Shown here: one piece after another, positions 1-9,207 of the stretch
Position numbering within the stretch: the stretch's first letter is position 1
Layout of the letters: each line of letters opens with the position of its first letter
Origin: an uncultured Saprospirales bacterium
GTDB taxonomy: Bacteria; Bacteroidota; Bacteroidia; Chitinophagales; JADIYW01
Reading direction: 5' to 3'
DNA length: 64,000 nt
Assembly (NCBI GenBank): GCA_938008535.1
Contig: CALLKF010000138.1
Span: 1 to 64,000, forward strand
Made by a program: the position numbers and the translations under genes
Notes under the pieces: model-generated
Seen by the model: the letters and a program-made list of their open reading frames with translations, nothing else
Database searches by the model: none
Told to the model about the DNA's origin: nothing

Positions 1-47
1 CTACACAGGCGAAGACACTCTTTCCCTACACGACGCTCTTCCGATCT
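1..47. other. Illumina library adapter left on the contig end
   Basis: Bases 15-47 match the TruSeq Read 1 adapter, beginning ACACTCTTTCCC and ending CTCTTCCGATCT. Bases 7-14 are AGGCGAAG, which I recognise as the Illumina i5 index D505, and bases 1-6 (CTACAC) are the tail of the P5 primer directly before that index. The order P5 tail, index, Read 1 primer is exactly that of a dual-indexed library molecule, so this is synthetic sequence. On the minus strand it adds an artificial tail containing GRASCRERV, a known contamination signature, to the adjoining reading frame, and supplies that frame's stop codon. Confidence 0.98.
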
Positions 48-903
48 GTACTCCTTTGAGCTTCAATTTTAATCTCTCTGAAATAAGGTACATCACAGGC
101 ACCAACACCAAAGTAAGGAAGGTAGCAAATCCCAGTCCGAAGATCATGGTCCATGACAATGGTCCCCAGAATGCAACGCTGTCACCACCAAAGAACAGGT
201 GTGGATCGAGTTCGGTGAAAAGTTTTACAAAATCGATATTGAGTCCGATAGCAAGAGGAATGAGTCCGAGTATAGTTGCTGTAGCAGTAAGCAGTACGGG
301 TGTCATCCTTGTTTTTCCGGCTTCAATGATGGCATCCCTGAGATTCATGCCCTGTTCTCTCAGCAGGTCGGTAAATTCCACCATCAAAATTCCATTTCTG
401 ACCACAATACCGGCGAGGGCAACAATTCCGATTCCGGTCATCAGTATCGACATCTCCATTCCGAAGATAGCATAACCAAGCAACACTCCAATCAAACTGA
501 AAACAATTTCGGTGAGAATAATGAGTGGCTTGCTGAGGGAGTTGAACTGAGTAACCAGGATCAGGAAGATCAGTCCGAGTGAAATAAGCAATGCGTTTCC
601 AAGGAACGACATGGTTTCCTGTTGTTCCTGTTGCTGTCCTGTCATATCGATAGAGACTCCTTCGGGTAACTTGAAATCGGCAGCAGCAGCCTGAACACGA
701 GGCACTACTTCATTCTCTGAATAACCCGATAAAATATTTGAATAGAGGGTAATGACTCTTTTCTGATTCTTACGTTTGATACCAGCGTAAGTCGATGAAT
801 ATTTAATATCGGTAAAAGCTGACAGTGGCACTTGCCGTACCATACCTCCCATATTCATATCACGATAAGTGATTTTCAAAATCATCAAAGCATCTATATT
901 ATT
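48..903 (-). CDS. RND-family efflux transporter, C-terminal fragment (foreign to this contig)
   Basis: This is the last ~285 residues of an AcrB/HAE2-type inner-membrane proton antiporter. Visible landmarks are NIDALM near the junction, VRQVPLSAF, IKRKNQKRVITLYSN of the porter domain, then the C-terminal membrane block with LVTQFNSLSKPLIILTEI, GIVVRNGILMVEF and RTRMTPVLLTA, ending at VPVMYLISERLKLKLKG. The ~700 residues that should precede it are absent and its natural stop is replaced by adapter. Base composition is visibly higher in GC than the rest of the window, and codons change abruptly near 900. The frame continues by chance into the next gene. I infer an assembly or library chimera, probably from another Bacteroidota in the sample; a real fusion would be non-functional. 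The junction is placed within ~30 bp. Confidence 0.88.
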
Positions 904-2814
904 ATTTACATAAATAGAACTAATTGAATCCTGACTAACAGTATGCGATGGAAATATGTAACCATTATAATTATCTTTTTCCATACGGATATCTATATTT
1001 AAAAAGCGAGCCCAAATATTAATAGCACTATCAATCATAATAGCTGCTGGAAGATTTGCACCTAAACTTGAATGTAATTTAAATGTCCTTGCAGAATTAA
1101 TACAAGTTCCATAGATCAAATTAACTCGCCTTTTATTAGGGTCTCCAGCATTTTTTGAGTTCAATAATGCATATTGCACATCTAAATTTGTATTTATACT
1201 ATCTCTAAAACCCAAATTGTTTACAACTTTGAATTTACCACTACCCGCTGTTCCTCTTATCGTATAGTTTGAATTAACAATTATTGACGGCACTTTTACT
1301 TTAATCTCGGTATTTGTCCAACTTACATAATCAATAGTATCACAACCTTTCAAATATGTACCTACATTATCTGCATCAGGAAATAATACTTGTCCATTTC
1401 CTCGAGTAGCACCAAAGCCACTACCAGTTATAGTTAATATTTCACCTGTTCCTGCACGAATAACTGATGGTGAGAAACCAGTTATTTTTGTAGTTGGACA
1501 AAGTGGAATTGGTGAGTAATCGGTGCGAAGAATATTATCATATGATAAATAAGCAGTGCCAAAAAAAGAATCGTTAGCGTGTGGTGCATGTGCTGTAAAA
1601 ATATCCATACGTGGTATATCTATAAATTGCATTTTAGCAGTAGGTGCGCAATTTTTTATTTTAAATTTTAAATGTACTAATTGTATTGGCGTGGTGGTTA
1701 ATGTAATTCTGTTGGGTCTTACTAATGAATCATTTGAGCTAATTAGAAAATAAATTACAGAATCTACCAATTGAAAATTATCATTTTGTACATCACCTTG
1801 AAGTAGTATATAATTGATATTGTTGAAAGAGGACCCTCTTGTAGCATTTACGCCACCTCTAAAATATAAAGAATCACCAAATACTTGTTTGGAATAATTA
1901 AAACGTAATAACGTTTGATGAAAAAAAGTATTTTGTGTTCCCCATACATAGACATCAAATTCAATATAGTTTTGACTACCAATAGTAGAATATGTAAAAT
2001 TTCGAGTGTCTATATTAAGGCTTCCGCCTACTTGTGCATTTCTTTGATTTCTGTTTAGTTTTTTTTTTAATATTACATCGTTTTTAGTAAGTGCGTCCAT
2101 GTATCGTGCATATTCTTTTTGAGATTGCATAGACCTTGCTTCTGATTCTTTACGTTCAACTAACTCTTTTTGATATTGAATATTGGCAATACTATCTTCA
2201 ACAATATCAGTTCTATCAATAAAATCAGTTTTTAGATTAAAACTTTTAATTGATTTCCTTAAGTCAGATGCATTATCGAATGGTTGCCAAGGAGCATCAT
2301 ATTTACCATCCCAACATGTTTCACAATATAGGATTGCTCTTTGTTGTTCAATTACTATATTGTTTTCTATAGTTTTATTCCACTTTATTCCCTTATCAAT
2401 AGAAGTCATTTTTCCTGCAATAATACCTTTTTGTCCAATTGCATTAAATTTAGGTGTATGTACAGCATCTTCAAGGTAAAAAGGAACTTCTACCATTTCT
2501 TTAATATTTGACTCAGATTGAGCAAAGCCACCTTCTACTAAAATTTGCACTAGTCCTTCTTTCATTCCGACGCCTTTATAAACATTATTTACTTGCACTA
2601 ACAAAGAAGTAAATATAGTTCGCTTCTTTACACCACCGCTAAGATCTAATGTTACCCAAAATCCTTTACTATCCATAACAGTACCTTCAAAAACATAATC
2701 TGCATTTTGCAGCATGTCTGGTACTTTTGTAGGAGTTTGTTTTTCTGTTTGTGCAAATAGGTTGGTTGTTATAGCTAAAACAACAGTTACAATAATTAAT
2801 TTTAAATTCTTCAT
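904..2814 (-). CDS. Secreted IPT/TIG-domain protein, 5' part only (possible metalloprotease)
   Basis: The first ~637 residues of an exported protein. It starts with a signal peptide (MKNLKLIIVTVVLAITTNLFAQ) and a region with ADYVFEGTVMDSKGFW that resembles domains before secreted proteases in Bacteroidota. An IPT/TIG Ig-like domain follows at about residues 440-540 (ITGFSPSVIRAGTGEILTI, GSGFGATRGNG). The last stretch (SAINIWARFLNID) resembles the segment before the zinc site of matrixin-like proteases, but no HExxH is present because the gene is cut at the chimeric junction. The protease assignment is therefore inference. A T9SS sorting domain would be expected at the missing C-terminus. No clear promoter is visible in 2815-2999. 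Confidence 0.6.
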
Positions 2815-2999
2815 GTTTTGTAATAATATTTTAAAGATACACTAAATACATTTAATGTTTATAAAAAGAATAGCGTTCATTTATTTAATACACTGTTATA
2901 TTTTCTAAACTATCTATTTTTATGTAATATTAAACAAAAAATTTGATTATATGCATATACGCCTAAAATAAAAATAAAATAATCTTTCATTTTTCCGAT

Positions 3000-3233
3000 G
3001 TGATAAGCATCAGAGATACCGAATTAATTATAAACTTTGGAAAAAGAGTGAAACAACTCCGAACTGAACAAAATTTATCTCAACAATTATTAGCCAATAA
3101 AGCAGAAATTGAACTTAGTCAAATATTTAGAATTGAAAAAGGGAAAACGAATGTTACACTTTCTACAATTGGCGCCATCGCAAATGCATTAGATATTCCT
3201 ATTGCCTCGCTGTTTGATTTTTCTTCTATTTAA
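3000..3233 (+). CDS. Small XRE-family helix-turn-helix regulator
   Basis: A 77-residue protein that is essentially one Cro/C1-type DNA-binding domain: FGKRVKQLRTEQNLSQQLLANKAEI gives helices 1-3, IFRIEKGKTNVTLSTIGAIANALDI gives helices 4-5. The start is GTG; the overlapping ATG at 2998 is in another frame and stops at once, so the exact start is uncertain. Single-domain XRE proteins of this size are common in Bacteroidota and usually act as local repressors. It stands alone and faces, convergently, an unknown gene on the other side of a 21-bp repeat array. Its target is unknown. Confidence 0.85.
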   Translation: MISIRDTELIINFGKRVKQLRTEQNLSQQLLANKAEIELSQIFRIEKGKTNVTLSTIGAIANALDIPIASLFDFSSI

Positions 3234-3246
3234 ATTTGTGTAATAG

Positions 3247-3498
3247 TCATTTATCGCTATTCCTACCTTTTTCATAAGTATTCCAACCTTTTTTGTAGGA
3301 GATGCTGTCATTTTTGCAGGTTTTCCTATGTTTTTTGTAGGAGCTCCTATGTTTTAGATAGGTATTGCTGTCATTTTTGCAGGTTGCCCTGTGGATTTGG
3401 TAGGTGCTCGTACATTTTATATACGAACACCTACATAAAAGGAACGAACTCCTATAAAATAGGTACGAGTTCCTATAAAATAATATGGAACTCGTATA
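3247..3498. repeat. Degenerate tandem array, 21-bp period, 12 units (array 1)
   Basis: Twelve successive 21-bp units fill almost the whole gap between two convergent genes with no insertion or deletion. A typical unit core is TTTTTTGTAGGAGCTCCTA; the centre TAGGAGCTCCTA is a perfect 12-bp palindrome in the best unit (3331-3351). Units 2-8 have T-rich starts; units 9-12 switch to an A-rich form (GGAACGAACTCCTATA) resembling the reverse complement. Adjacent units differ at many positions but keep register. In-frame stops occur (TAG near 3355, TAA near 3436), so it is not a protein repeat. Function unknown. Confidence 0.85.
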
Positions 3499-3563
3499 AA
3501 CATTAAAATTAAAAATTACAAAATTACTGTACTTATTTGAATATCAATTAAATATAAAAATAA

Positions 3564-4031
3564 TTACACTGCTGGTGGTGTAGTGTGTGCAAATCGTTTG
3601 TTCCATTCGTCCACCTCGCGCATTGCCAAATCGAGCGAGCCATTATCTCGGCGACTCGTTTGTAAATTTTCTGAATAGGCATCTACATAGCTCATAATAT
3701 CTACAGAGTTTGCCAACTGTGTTTCTGAAATCATTTCATTCAATTTTGTTACTAATTGTCGAAGTTCTTCCATTTTTGCATCGTATGCCAACCTATCTTC
3801 TAAATCTTGTGGATTGTGTTCGCGCGCCAAACTTTCGATATTAGCACTCGCAATTTTGCTAACCAAGCGTGCCAGTCCTTCTCTGCCTTCAGCCATTGTG
3901 CGTCCACCAATTTTTTCGCCATCGTTTAAATTTATTTTAAACGGTGCTACAATTGTAATTTGGTTTTGTAAATTTGTTTTAACGGCATCAGCCGTTGCAG
4001 TAGGTAATTTGGTGATAATTAACGGTCTCAT
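3564..4031 (-). CDS. Unknown helical protein, 155 aa
   Basis: I do not recognise this family. There is no signal peptide, membrane segment or Cys/His metal motif. The chain is charged and predicted mostly helical (SKIASANIESLAREHN, DAKMEELRQLVTKLNEMI), with a possible short coiled coil near residues 85-115, and ends in a Pro-rich tail (HTTPPAV). It looks cytoplasmic. It is convergent with the small HTH gene, with a repeat array between them, and lies 69 bp downstream of the YfiT-like gene on the same strand, so it may be read through from it. The coding call rests on length, normal composition and an ATG start. Confidence 0.7.
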   Translation of the reverse strand: MRPLIITKLPTATADAVKTNLQNQITIVAPFKINLNDGEKIGGRTMAEGREGLARLVSKIASANIESLAREHNPQDLEDRLAYDAKMEELRQLVTKLNEMISETQLANSVDIMSYVDAYSENLQTSRRDNGSLDLAMREVDEWNKRFAHTTPPAV

Positions 4032-4100
4032 TTTTTTATTTTTTAGATTAATAATACATCTAAATTAAAAAATGGTATTTGTAAAATATGTTAAAGAAGT

Positions 4101-4778
4101 TTAATTTATTTTCAACGCAACTTCAATTTGCGCCACATGATGCTTACCATGCCAAGCATATAAAGCCAAAGCTTCTTGCAACGGCACTGCTCGATTATAC
4201 GCTGGATGAAAGTAAGTTCGTTTGAAATCATTTTTATCCATGTTTTCTAATAAAGAAACCCATTTTGCATGCAATGCTTTTACCAAACGTACCGAATTTT
4301 TTAACGGCAACTGAATATCTGCCGTTTCTGTCCAAAGATTTTCATCGTATGGTTTTATGGTTGGATTATTTTCGGTGAGTGCACATTTAAAACGTATGTA
4401 TGCGTTTAAATGGCTATCGGCAACATGATGTAAAATCTGCTCAATGTTCCAACCATTTTCGCGATATCTGTATTGTAATTTTTTCTTTTTATTTACTTTT
4501 TTAGATATTGCTTTCAAATGTTCTGGCAAGATGCGTATATCTTGAATCAATTTATTGATAACCGTTTCAGAATATTCTGTCGGAAATTTGCATTTACCAA
4601 TTGGATAAATAAATGGATTTAGTATTTCAACTTTAGGTGTTGCTTTGTCATCTTGTTTTTTTGATGAAACAGCTTTTACAACTTCTTTAGTGGCAGTACT
4701 TGATTTTTTTGCCGTTTTTACTGCAGGTTTATTTGCCTTTTTACTGCTAGTTATTGTGCTTTTTTTAGTTGTAGCCAT
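4101..4778 (-). CDS. YfiT/BstA-like DinB-superfamily protein with Lys-rich N-terminal tail
   Basis: Residues ~55-225 match the YfiT group of the DinB four-helix-bundle superfamily, which includes putative bacillithiol transferases and metal-dependent hydrolases. The ligand histidines are visible: H117, H118 and H123 in ILHHVADSH, and H210, H213 and H214 in WHGKHHVAQIEVAL. The motif RENGWNIEQILHH and the IKPYDENLW stretch are family hallmarks. The first ~50 residues are an added Lys/Ala/Thr/Ser-rich tail reminiscent of histone H1-like C-termini and absent from normal YfiT proteins. The gene starts 2 bp after the stop of the PhoD-like gene, implying co-transcription. The superfamily assignment is firm; the chemistry is not, since a thiol transferase role depends on which low-molecular-weight thiol the host makes. 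Confidence 0.88.
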   Translation of the reverse strand: MATTKKSTITSSKKANKPAVKTAKKSSTATKEVVKAVSSKKQDDKATPKVEILNPFIYPIGKCKFPTEYSETVINKLIQDIRILPEHLKAISKKVNKKKKLQYRYRENGWNIEQILHHVADSHLNAYIRFKCALTENNPTIKPYDENLWTETADIQLPLKNSVRLVKALHAKWVSLLENMDKNDFKRTYFHPAYNRAVPLQEALALYAWHGKHHVAQIEVALKIN

Positions 4779-4780
4779 AA

Positions 4781-6652
4781 TTAAAATTTTTCTATAGTTT
4801 GTTCAATAATATCGTTGTTGTTTGTAATTACAATTTTATATGCACCAGAAGCTAAGTTTTCAAGATTAATAACTTTTTGATGTAAACCTTTTTGCAAAAA
4901 TCCAAAATCAATAGCTTTTACCAAACTACCTTTTAAATCGTACACATTTAAAAATAAATTTGCACTGGTAGATGTATTAAATTGTACGGAAATAAAATCA
5001 ATAAACGGATTTGGATAAGCACTCAACATCACTAAGCTGTTCGATTTATTTTTGATGCCAACTGTTGTTGATGTTCTTGGTGTTAGCGGTGCTGGATAAA
5101 TATTTTGTTCAGCTTGTGTCGTTTTTGTGCGTGCTTTTTTCAACCAGCGTGTTCCAGCTTCTGTAAACCAACCTTGATCAAAAGTTTGATTGGTGTCTAT
5201 AGTTGCTACGGTTTTTACATAATAAAAATCGCCTTGTGCTTTCGCATCCGTTAAATCTAAAATAGAATAACCTTTTTTAGTTAATTCAACATTTTTAATG
5301 TGAGGAAACAATAAACCAACAAATCCATAAAATGCATTTAACGGAATAGGTGATGAGCCAGAAGTTACGCTGGTGCAAACAAACTCAACACCAACCGAAC
5401 CTTGTCCTGTAAATGCATTGTATTGTGCTTGATTATAAGGTAAATCCATGGCCCAAGCTGTATGAATGTCACCAGTTAAAACTATAACGTTTTTAATATT
5501 GTTGTCCAAGATAATGTCGTATAGTTTTTTTCTGTCTACTTCATAGCCGTCCCATTGATCGTTATTTAAGATAACACCATTTCCATTTTGCCAGAAAAGT
5601 TTTAGATTTCCCATCATTACTTGTTGACCGAGCACTTTCCATTTTGCTGTTGAATTTTTTAATTCTGTTTTCAGCCATTCCATTTGTTCGTTTCCGATTA
5701 AATGTCTAGATGTATCATTAGTATTTCCGCCTTGTAAACTTCTATCATACAAACGAGTATCCAACATAAAAATATCTACTAAATTTCCGTAGCTAATTTT
5801 TCTCCATATTTTATTTGGATTTCCTGTTTCAGGTAATCGAATTGGCATCCATTCGTCGTATGCTTTTTGGCCATACGATTTTCTGTCAGACCACAAACCT
5901 TCAGCACCTTGCGTATGGTTGTCTGCGCCTAAAGTATAAGAATTATTAGCTGTTTCATGGTCGTCCCAAACAGAAATAAATGGATATTGCTGATGCACAT
6001 TTCTGCAAGATGGATCTAATCTGTAGGTAGAATATCGTTGACGATAATCAGCTAATTTTGTTATTTCGTAAGTTGGTAATTGATCTGTTCTTCCTGGAAT
6101 TCCAAAAGAACCATACTCATAAATATAATCACCTAAATGTAATACAGCGTCAATATCGTTGCGTTCAGTAATTCTATCGTACGCGTTAAAAAAACCATTT
6201 GGATAATTTGAACAAGATACAAACGCAAAACGTTGTTGTGATTTTCCTGAAACAGGTGCAGTTTTTGTTCTACCAGTAACGGAATTTTTTCCATCTACCG
6301 TAAATTCATAAAAATACCAAGTGTTTGGTTGCAAACCTGTAACATCAATTTTTACAGTATAATCTTTGGTGCTATCTGTTGTAAAAATACCTGATTTCAT
6401 GGTTTGTACAAATGAGGTATCCAATGCAACATGCCAAGTTCCTGTTACGGTTCCTGCTATCTCAGGTGTTACGCGTGTCCAAATAATTACAGCATTTGGA
6501 GTTGGGTCACCTGAAGCAACACCATGATAAAATGGTGCCAATGATGTGTCTAACATTGAACGTTCTGTGCTGTTATTTGGTTCTTCTGCTTTGTTAATTG
6601 AACAAAATAGTAGTAAAAAAGAAATTGAAAGTAATATTCGAGCCATATACAT
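4781..6652 (-). CDS. PhoD-like metallophosphatase with T9SS sorting domain
   Basis: A secreted alkaline phosphatase D-type enzyme, likely a Ca/Fe-dependent phosphodiesterase or phosphomonoesterase scavenging phosphate outside the cell. A signal peptide covers the first ~22 residues; M3 (6646) is an equally good start. The PhoD N-terminal beta domain spans ~40-135 (FYHGVASGDPTPNAVIIWTR is diagnostic). The metallophosphatase core follows with metal-site motifs HLGD (172-175), WDDHE (229-233) and LTGDIHTAW (392-400). The last ~85 residues are a T9SS type A domain starting at SAYPNPF and ending EQTIEKF, so export across the outer membrane is expected. The YfiT-like gene follows 2 bp downstream. 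No Pho box was identified. Confidence 0.93.
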   Translation of the reverse strand: MYMARILLSISFLLLFCSINKAEEPNNSTERSMLDTSLAPFYHGVASGDPTPNAVIIWTRVTPEIAGTVTGTWHVALDTSFVQTMKSGIFTTDSTKDYTVKIDVTGLQPNTWYFYEFTVDGKNSVTGRTKTAPVSGKSQQRFAFVSCSNYPNGFFNAYDRITERNDIDAVLHLGDYIYEYGSFGIPGRTDQLPTYEITKLADYRQRYSTYRLDPSCRNVHQQYPFISVWDDHETANNSYTLGADNHTQGAEGLWSDRKSYGQKAYDEWMPIRLPETGNPNKIWRKISYGNLVDIFMLDTRLYDRSLQGGNTNDTSRHLIGNEQMEWLKTELKNSTAKWKVLGQQVMMGNLKLFWQNGNGVILNNDQWDGYEVDRKKLYDIILDNNIKNVIVLTGDIHTAWAMDLPYNQAQYNAFTGQGSVGVEFVCTSVTSGSSPIPLNAFYGFVGLLFPHIKNVELTKKGYSILDLTDAKAQGDFYYVKTVATIDTNQTFDQGWFTEAGTRWLKKARTKTTQAEQNIYPAPLTPRTSTTVGIKNKSNSLVMLSAYPNPFIDFISVQFNTSTSANLFLNVYDLKGSLVKAIDFGFLQKGLHQKVINLENLASGAYKIVITNNNDIIEQTIEKF

Positions 6653-6756
6653 AGTTTGAACTAAAATTACAATCTTTTATTTCTAAATACAAGTGTGAAG
6701 TAAAAAAAATCACTTAAAATTAATTATATAGAAATTCGCAAACGAAGTTGTTTAGT

Positions 6757-7467
6757 TTAAAGACTTAAATAATATGGTTTTAATAGTGAAATAAATGAAG
6801 ATGTGTATTCGTTATTTTCATCTTTTATAGTCAACGTGTCAAGTTGAATTTCATTCGTTTTTTGCAAACCAACCATATAACAAACTCTGAAATAAGTATG
6901 AGTTGGCGTTTGCTTTAGTAGTAATTTTCTTTCTATGTAAAGTTGGTTAGTATTGCATTTATTTTCAAATTCGATTGCACGAAAATAGGGTAGCAGTATA
7001 GCAAATTTTCCATTTGTATGGAGTAGTTTTTTTATCTTTTGAATTAAATTTTCGAGTGTTAGCTTTAAAGAGTGTTTTGCTAATTTTTCACCATGCGTTT
7101 CTGATACTTTTTCGTTTTCATAAAATGGCGGATTGCAAACAATAAAATCATATTTTTCATGTGCTGAAAATTGCAAAATATCTTCATTGAAAATGGAAAT
7201 ATTATTAGAAAAAATGGACGACTCAATATTTTGTTTTGCTTGCAAGTAAGCAGATGAATCAATTTCTACGGCATCAATTTTTGCTGCTGATTTTTGAGCT
7301 AACATTAGCGTAAGCAAACCAGTGCCACAACCAATATCTAATATGGTTTTCACGTTTTCTTCAACATGCAGCCAAGCACCAAACAAACAAGAATCGGTGC
7401 ATACTTTCATAGCGCATTTGTCTTGTTCAATTTTAAATTGTTTGAACTGAAAATAGGTGTTGGACAT
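6757..7467 (-). CDS. trmN6: tRNA1(Val) adenine-37 N6-methyltransferase
   Basis: A Rossmann-fold class I SAM-dependent methyltransferase of the YfiC/TrmN6 family, which makes m6A at position 37 of tRNA1(Val). The SAM motif I is LDIGCGTGLLTLML (43-56), the acidic end of strand 2 is VEID (67-70), and the N6-adenine catalytic motif NPPF lies at 112-115. The N-terminal segment FQFKQFKIEQDKCAMKVCTD is characteristic. Length (236 aa) is normal. It is transcribed leftward and separated from the upstream HtrA gene by a strong terminator hairpin. Confidence 0.92.
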   Translation of the reverse strand: MSNTYFQFKQFKIEQDKCAMKVCTDSCLFGAWLHVEENVKTILDIGCGTGLLTLMLAQKSAAKIDAVEIDSSAYLQAKQNIESSIFSNNISIFNEDILQFSAHEKYDFIVCNPPFYENEKVSETHGEKLAKHSLKLTLENLIQKIKKLLHTNGKFAILLPYFRAIEFENKCNTNQLYIERKLLLKQTPTHTYFRVCYMVGLQKTNEIQLDTLTIKDENNEYTSSFISLLKPYYLSL

Positions 7468-7500
7468 GTGGTAAAGATAGTTAGATTTTAACGACTAAAA

Positions 7501-7530
7501 AAAGCGACAGAAATACTGTCGCTTTTTTTT
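7501..7530 (-). terminator. Intrinsic terminator between degQ and trmN6
   Basis: The 7-bp stem GCGACAG (7504-7510) pairs with CTGTCGC (7516-7522) across AAATA, flanked by an A run and a T run so that it can work on both strands. It lies ~200 bp downstream of the HtrA gene stop and just upstream of trmN6, so its likely job is ending the leftward HtrA transcript. Confidence 0.8.
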
Positions 7531-7567
7531 CATAAATTATAATCCAATGTCGTTTTGTAAACAAGAG

Positions 7568-7663
7568 ATTCCGAAAAAATTTCGGAATGACAGCGTCACT
7601 GCACAGCGACGCTGTTACCGCGTCGCTGTCAACCTGTCCCGAAGTTTCGGGATTGTTTCAGGT
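7568..7663. repeat. Cluster of three intergenic hairpins, probably a dispersed repeat
   Basis: Three inverted repeats lie back to back: ATTCCGAAA with TTTCGGAAT (7568-7588); ACAGCGACG (7603-7611) with CGTCGCTGT (7621-7629); and TCCCGAA with TTCGGGA (7637-7652), the last enclosed by AACCTG/CAGGTT (7631-7636 and 7658-7663). It is more GC-rich than its surroundings and contains no gene. Such palindromic blocks are typical of REP/MITE-like dispersed elements; I infer this from structure only, since just one copy is visible here. Confidence 0.6.
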
Positions 7664-7728
7664 TCTTATTTTGCTTAACTAAACGCCATTATATTAAATT
7701 CCCAAATCCTAAATCTCATTTCTAAACT

Positions 7729-9207
7729 CTAATAACCAAACGCATAGTATTTTAAGCCATTTTGATTTGGATATTTGCCTTCTAGTAAAATACCATTTCC
7801 ATTTTTTTCGCTGATTATATTTTCTAAATCATCTTTCTTGGTAAGAGCTTGGTTGTTGATGCCAGTAATGACAAAACCAGTTTGCATATCAGTATTTTGT
7901 TTAATAATTCCATCGCTTATTTTGGTCACTTTTAAACCACCAGCAACGCCTAATTTTTTCGCTTCTAAACTGCTCAGTGCATCTACTTCAATGCCTAAAT
8001 TTTCAATTACATTTCCAGATTTTTTTGCACTTGATTTTGCTGTTAATTCAGTTTTATTTTCCTGAGATTTTAACGTCACTTCTTTACTTATCATCGTTCC
8101 ATCTCTAAAAATTTGCAATGTCACTTTGTCGCCAGGTCGGTAGCGCGCAATGTGTTCTTGTAAGTCAGCAGAATTAGTAATTTCTGATTCGCCAACTTTC
8201 ATAATTACATCACCACGTTTGATACCACCAGCTTCGCCAGCACTTCCTTTATTTACTTCTGCAATGTAAGCACCTTGTATTTTTGGTAGTTTTAAATCTT
8301 TTGCTAATTCATCATCTACTTCACGAATATTGACACCTAAAAATCCGCGTTGAACTTCGCCAAAATCTACCATATCTTTTACTACTTTTTTTGCTAAATT
8401 GGCTGGAATGGCAAACGAATAACCAGCATACGAACCAGTTGGCGTGGCAATAGCAGAATTTATTCCAATTAAATTTCCATTTAAGTCAACTAAAGCACCA
8501 CCACTGTTTCCTGGATTTACGGCAGCATCGGTTTGTATAAACGATTCAATCGCAAGGTTGCCCGCTTTTTCTCGTAAAATATTTATGTTGCGTGTTTTCG
8601 CAGATACAATTCCTGCAGTTACAGTCGATGCCAAATTAAATGGATTGCCAACTGCCAAAACCCATTGTCCAACTTGTACTTCATCAGAATTGGCAAACGT
8701 CAAATATTGTAGGTCTTTGCTATCAATTTTTATAACAGCCAAATCTGTACTTGGATCTTTACCTATTAGTTTTGCTTTAAATTCTCGATTGTCAAACAAA
8801 TTTACTTTTATCTCATCAGCACCTTCAACAACATGGTTGTTCGTAACAATATAACCATCATTACTGATGATTACACCAGATCCACTGGCTTCCTGATCTT
8901 GTTGCTGAGGCATTTCAAATGGCATACCGAATTGATCACCAAAAAATTGGTAAAACGGATTCATTTGACGCATATCTTTTTTACTGACTTTAATTTTTGT
9001 GTTGATGTGCACGACTGCTGGCGTTGATACTTTGGCTGCCTGAATAAAAGCATCGTTTGGTAAACCACTGGTTAAACTGGCAAATTTTACAGGTGCTTTT
9101 TCTTCTGTAAACGAAGAGGAAAACTTTGGAGTAGTCTTGTTGGAAATCGCTAAGGCAATGAATGCACTTATGCAACCAATAATTAAGTAGCTTGTAATTT
9201 TTTTCAT
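7729..9207 (-). CDS. Do-family periplasmic serine protease/chaperone (HtrA/DegQ)
   Basis: A periplasmic quality-control protease that degrades misfolded envelope proteins. An N-terminal signal/anchor segment (residues ~7-22) is followed by a trypsin-like domain with the catalytic triad H125 (VTNNHVVEG), D155 (STDLAVIKI) and S235 (NPGNSGGAL). PDZ1 spans about 280-375 (RGFLGVNIREV, AGGIKRGDVIMKVG). PDZ2 occupies about 400-492 and is short and divergent. Length 492 is normal for Bacteroidota Do proteases. The linker after residue 75 is Gln/Met-rich. The gene is alone on its strand, divergent from dapF, with a terminator downstream. DegP and DegQ cannot be told apart here. Confidence 0.94.
   Translation of the reverse strand: MKKITSYLIIGCISAFIALAISNKTTPKFSSSFTEEKAPVKFASLTSGLPNDAFIQAAKVSTPAVVHINTKIKVSKKDMRQMNPFYQFFGDQFGMPFEMPQQQDQEASGSGVIISNDGYIVTNNHVVEGADEIKVNLFDNREFKAKLIGKDPSTDLAVIKIDSKDLQYLTFANSDEVQVGQWVLAVGNPFNLASTVTAGIVSAKTRNINILREKAGNLAIESFIQTDAAVNPGNSGGALVDLNGNLIGINSAIATPTGSYAGYSFAIPANLAKKVVKDMVDFGEVQRGFLGVNIREVDDELAKDLKLPKIQGAYIAEVNKGSAGEAGGIKRGDVIMKVGESEITNSADLQEHIARYRPGDKVTLQIFRDGTMISKEVTLKSQENKTELTAKSSAKKSGNVIENLGIEVDALSSLEAKKLGVAGGLKVTKISDGIIKQNTDMQTGFVITGINNQALTKKDDLENIISEKNGNGILLEGKYPNQNGLKYYAFGY

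Noticed and set aside
1..2814. Novel fusion of a secreted Ig-like protein with an RND efflux pump
   Set aside because: Adapter at the end, a composition shift near 903 and loss of most of the pump point to a chimeric assembly.
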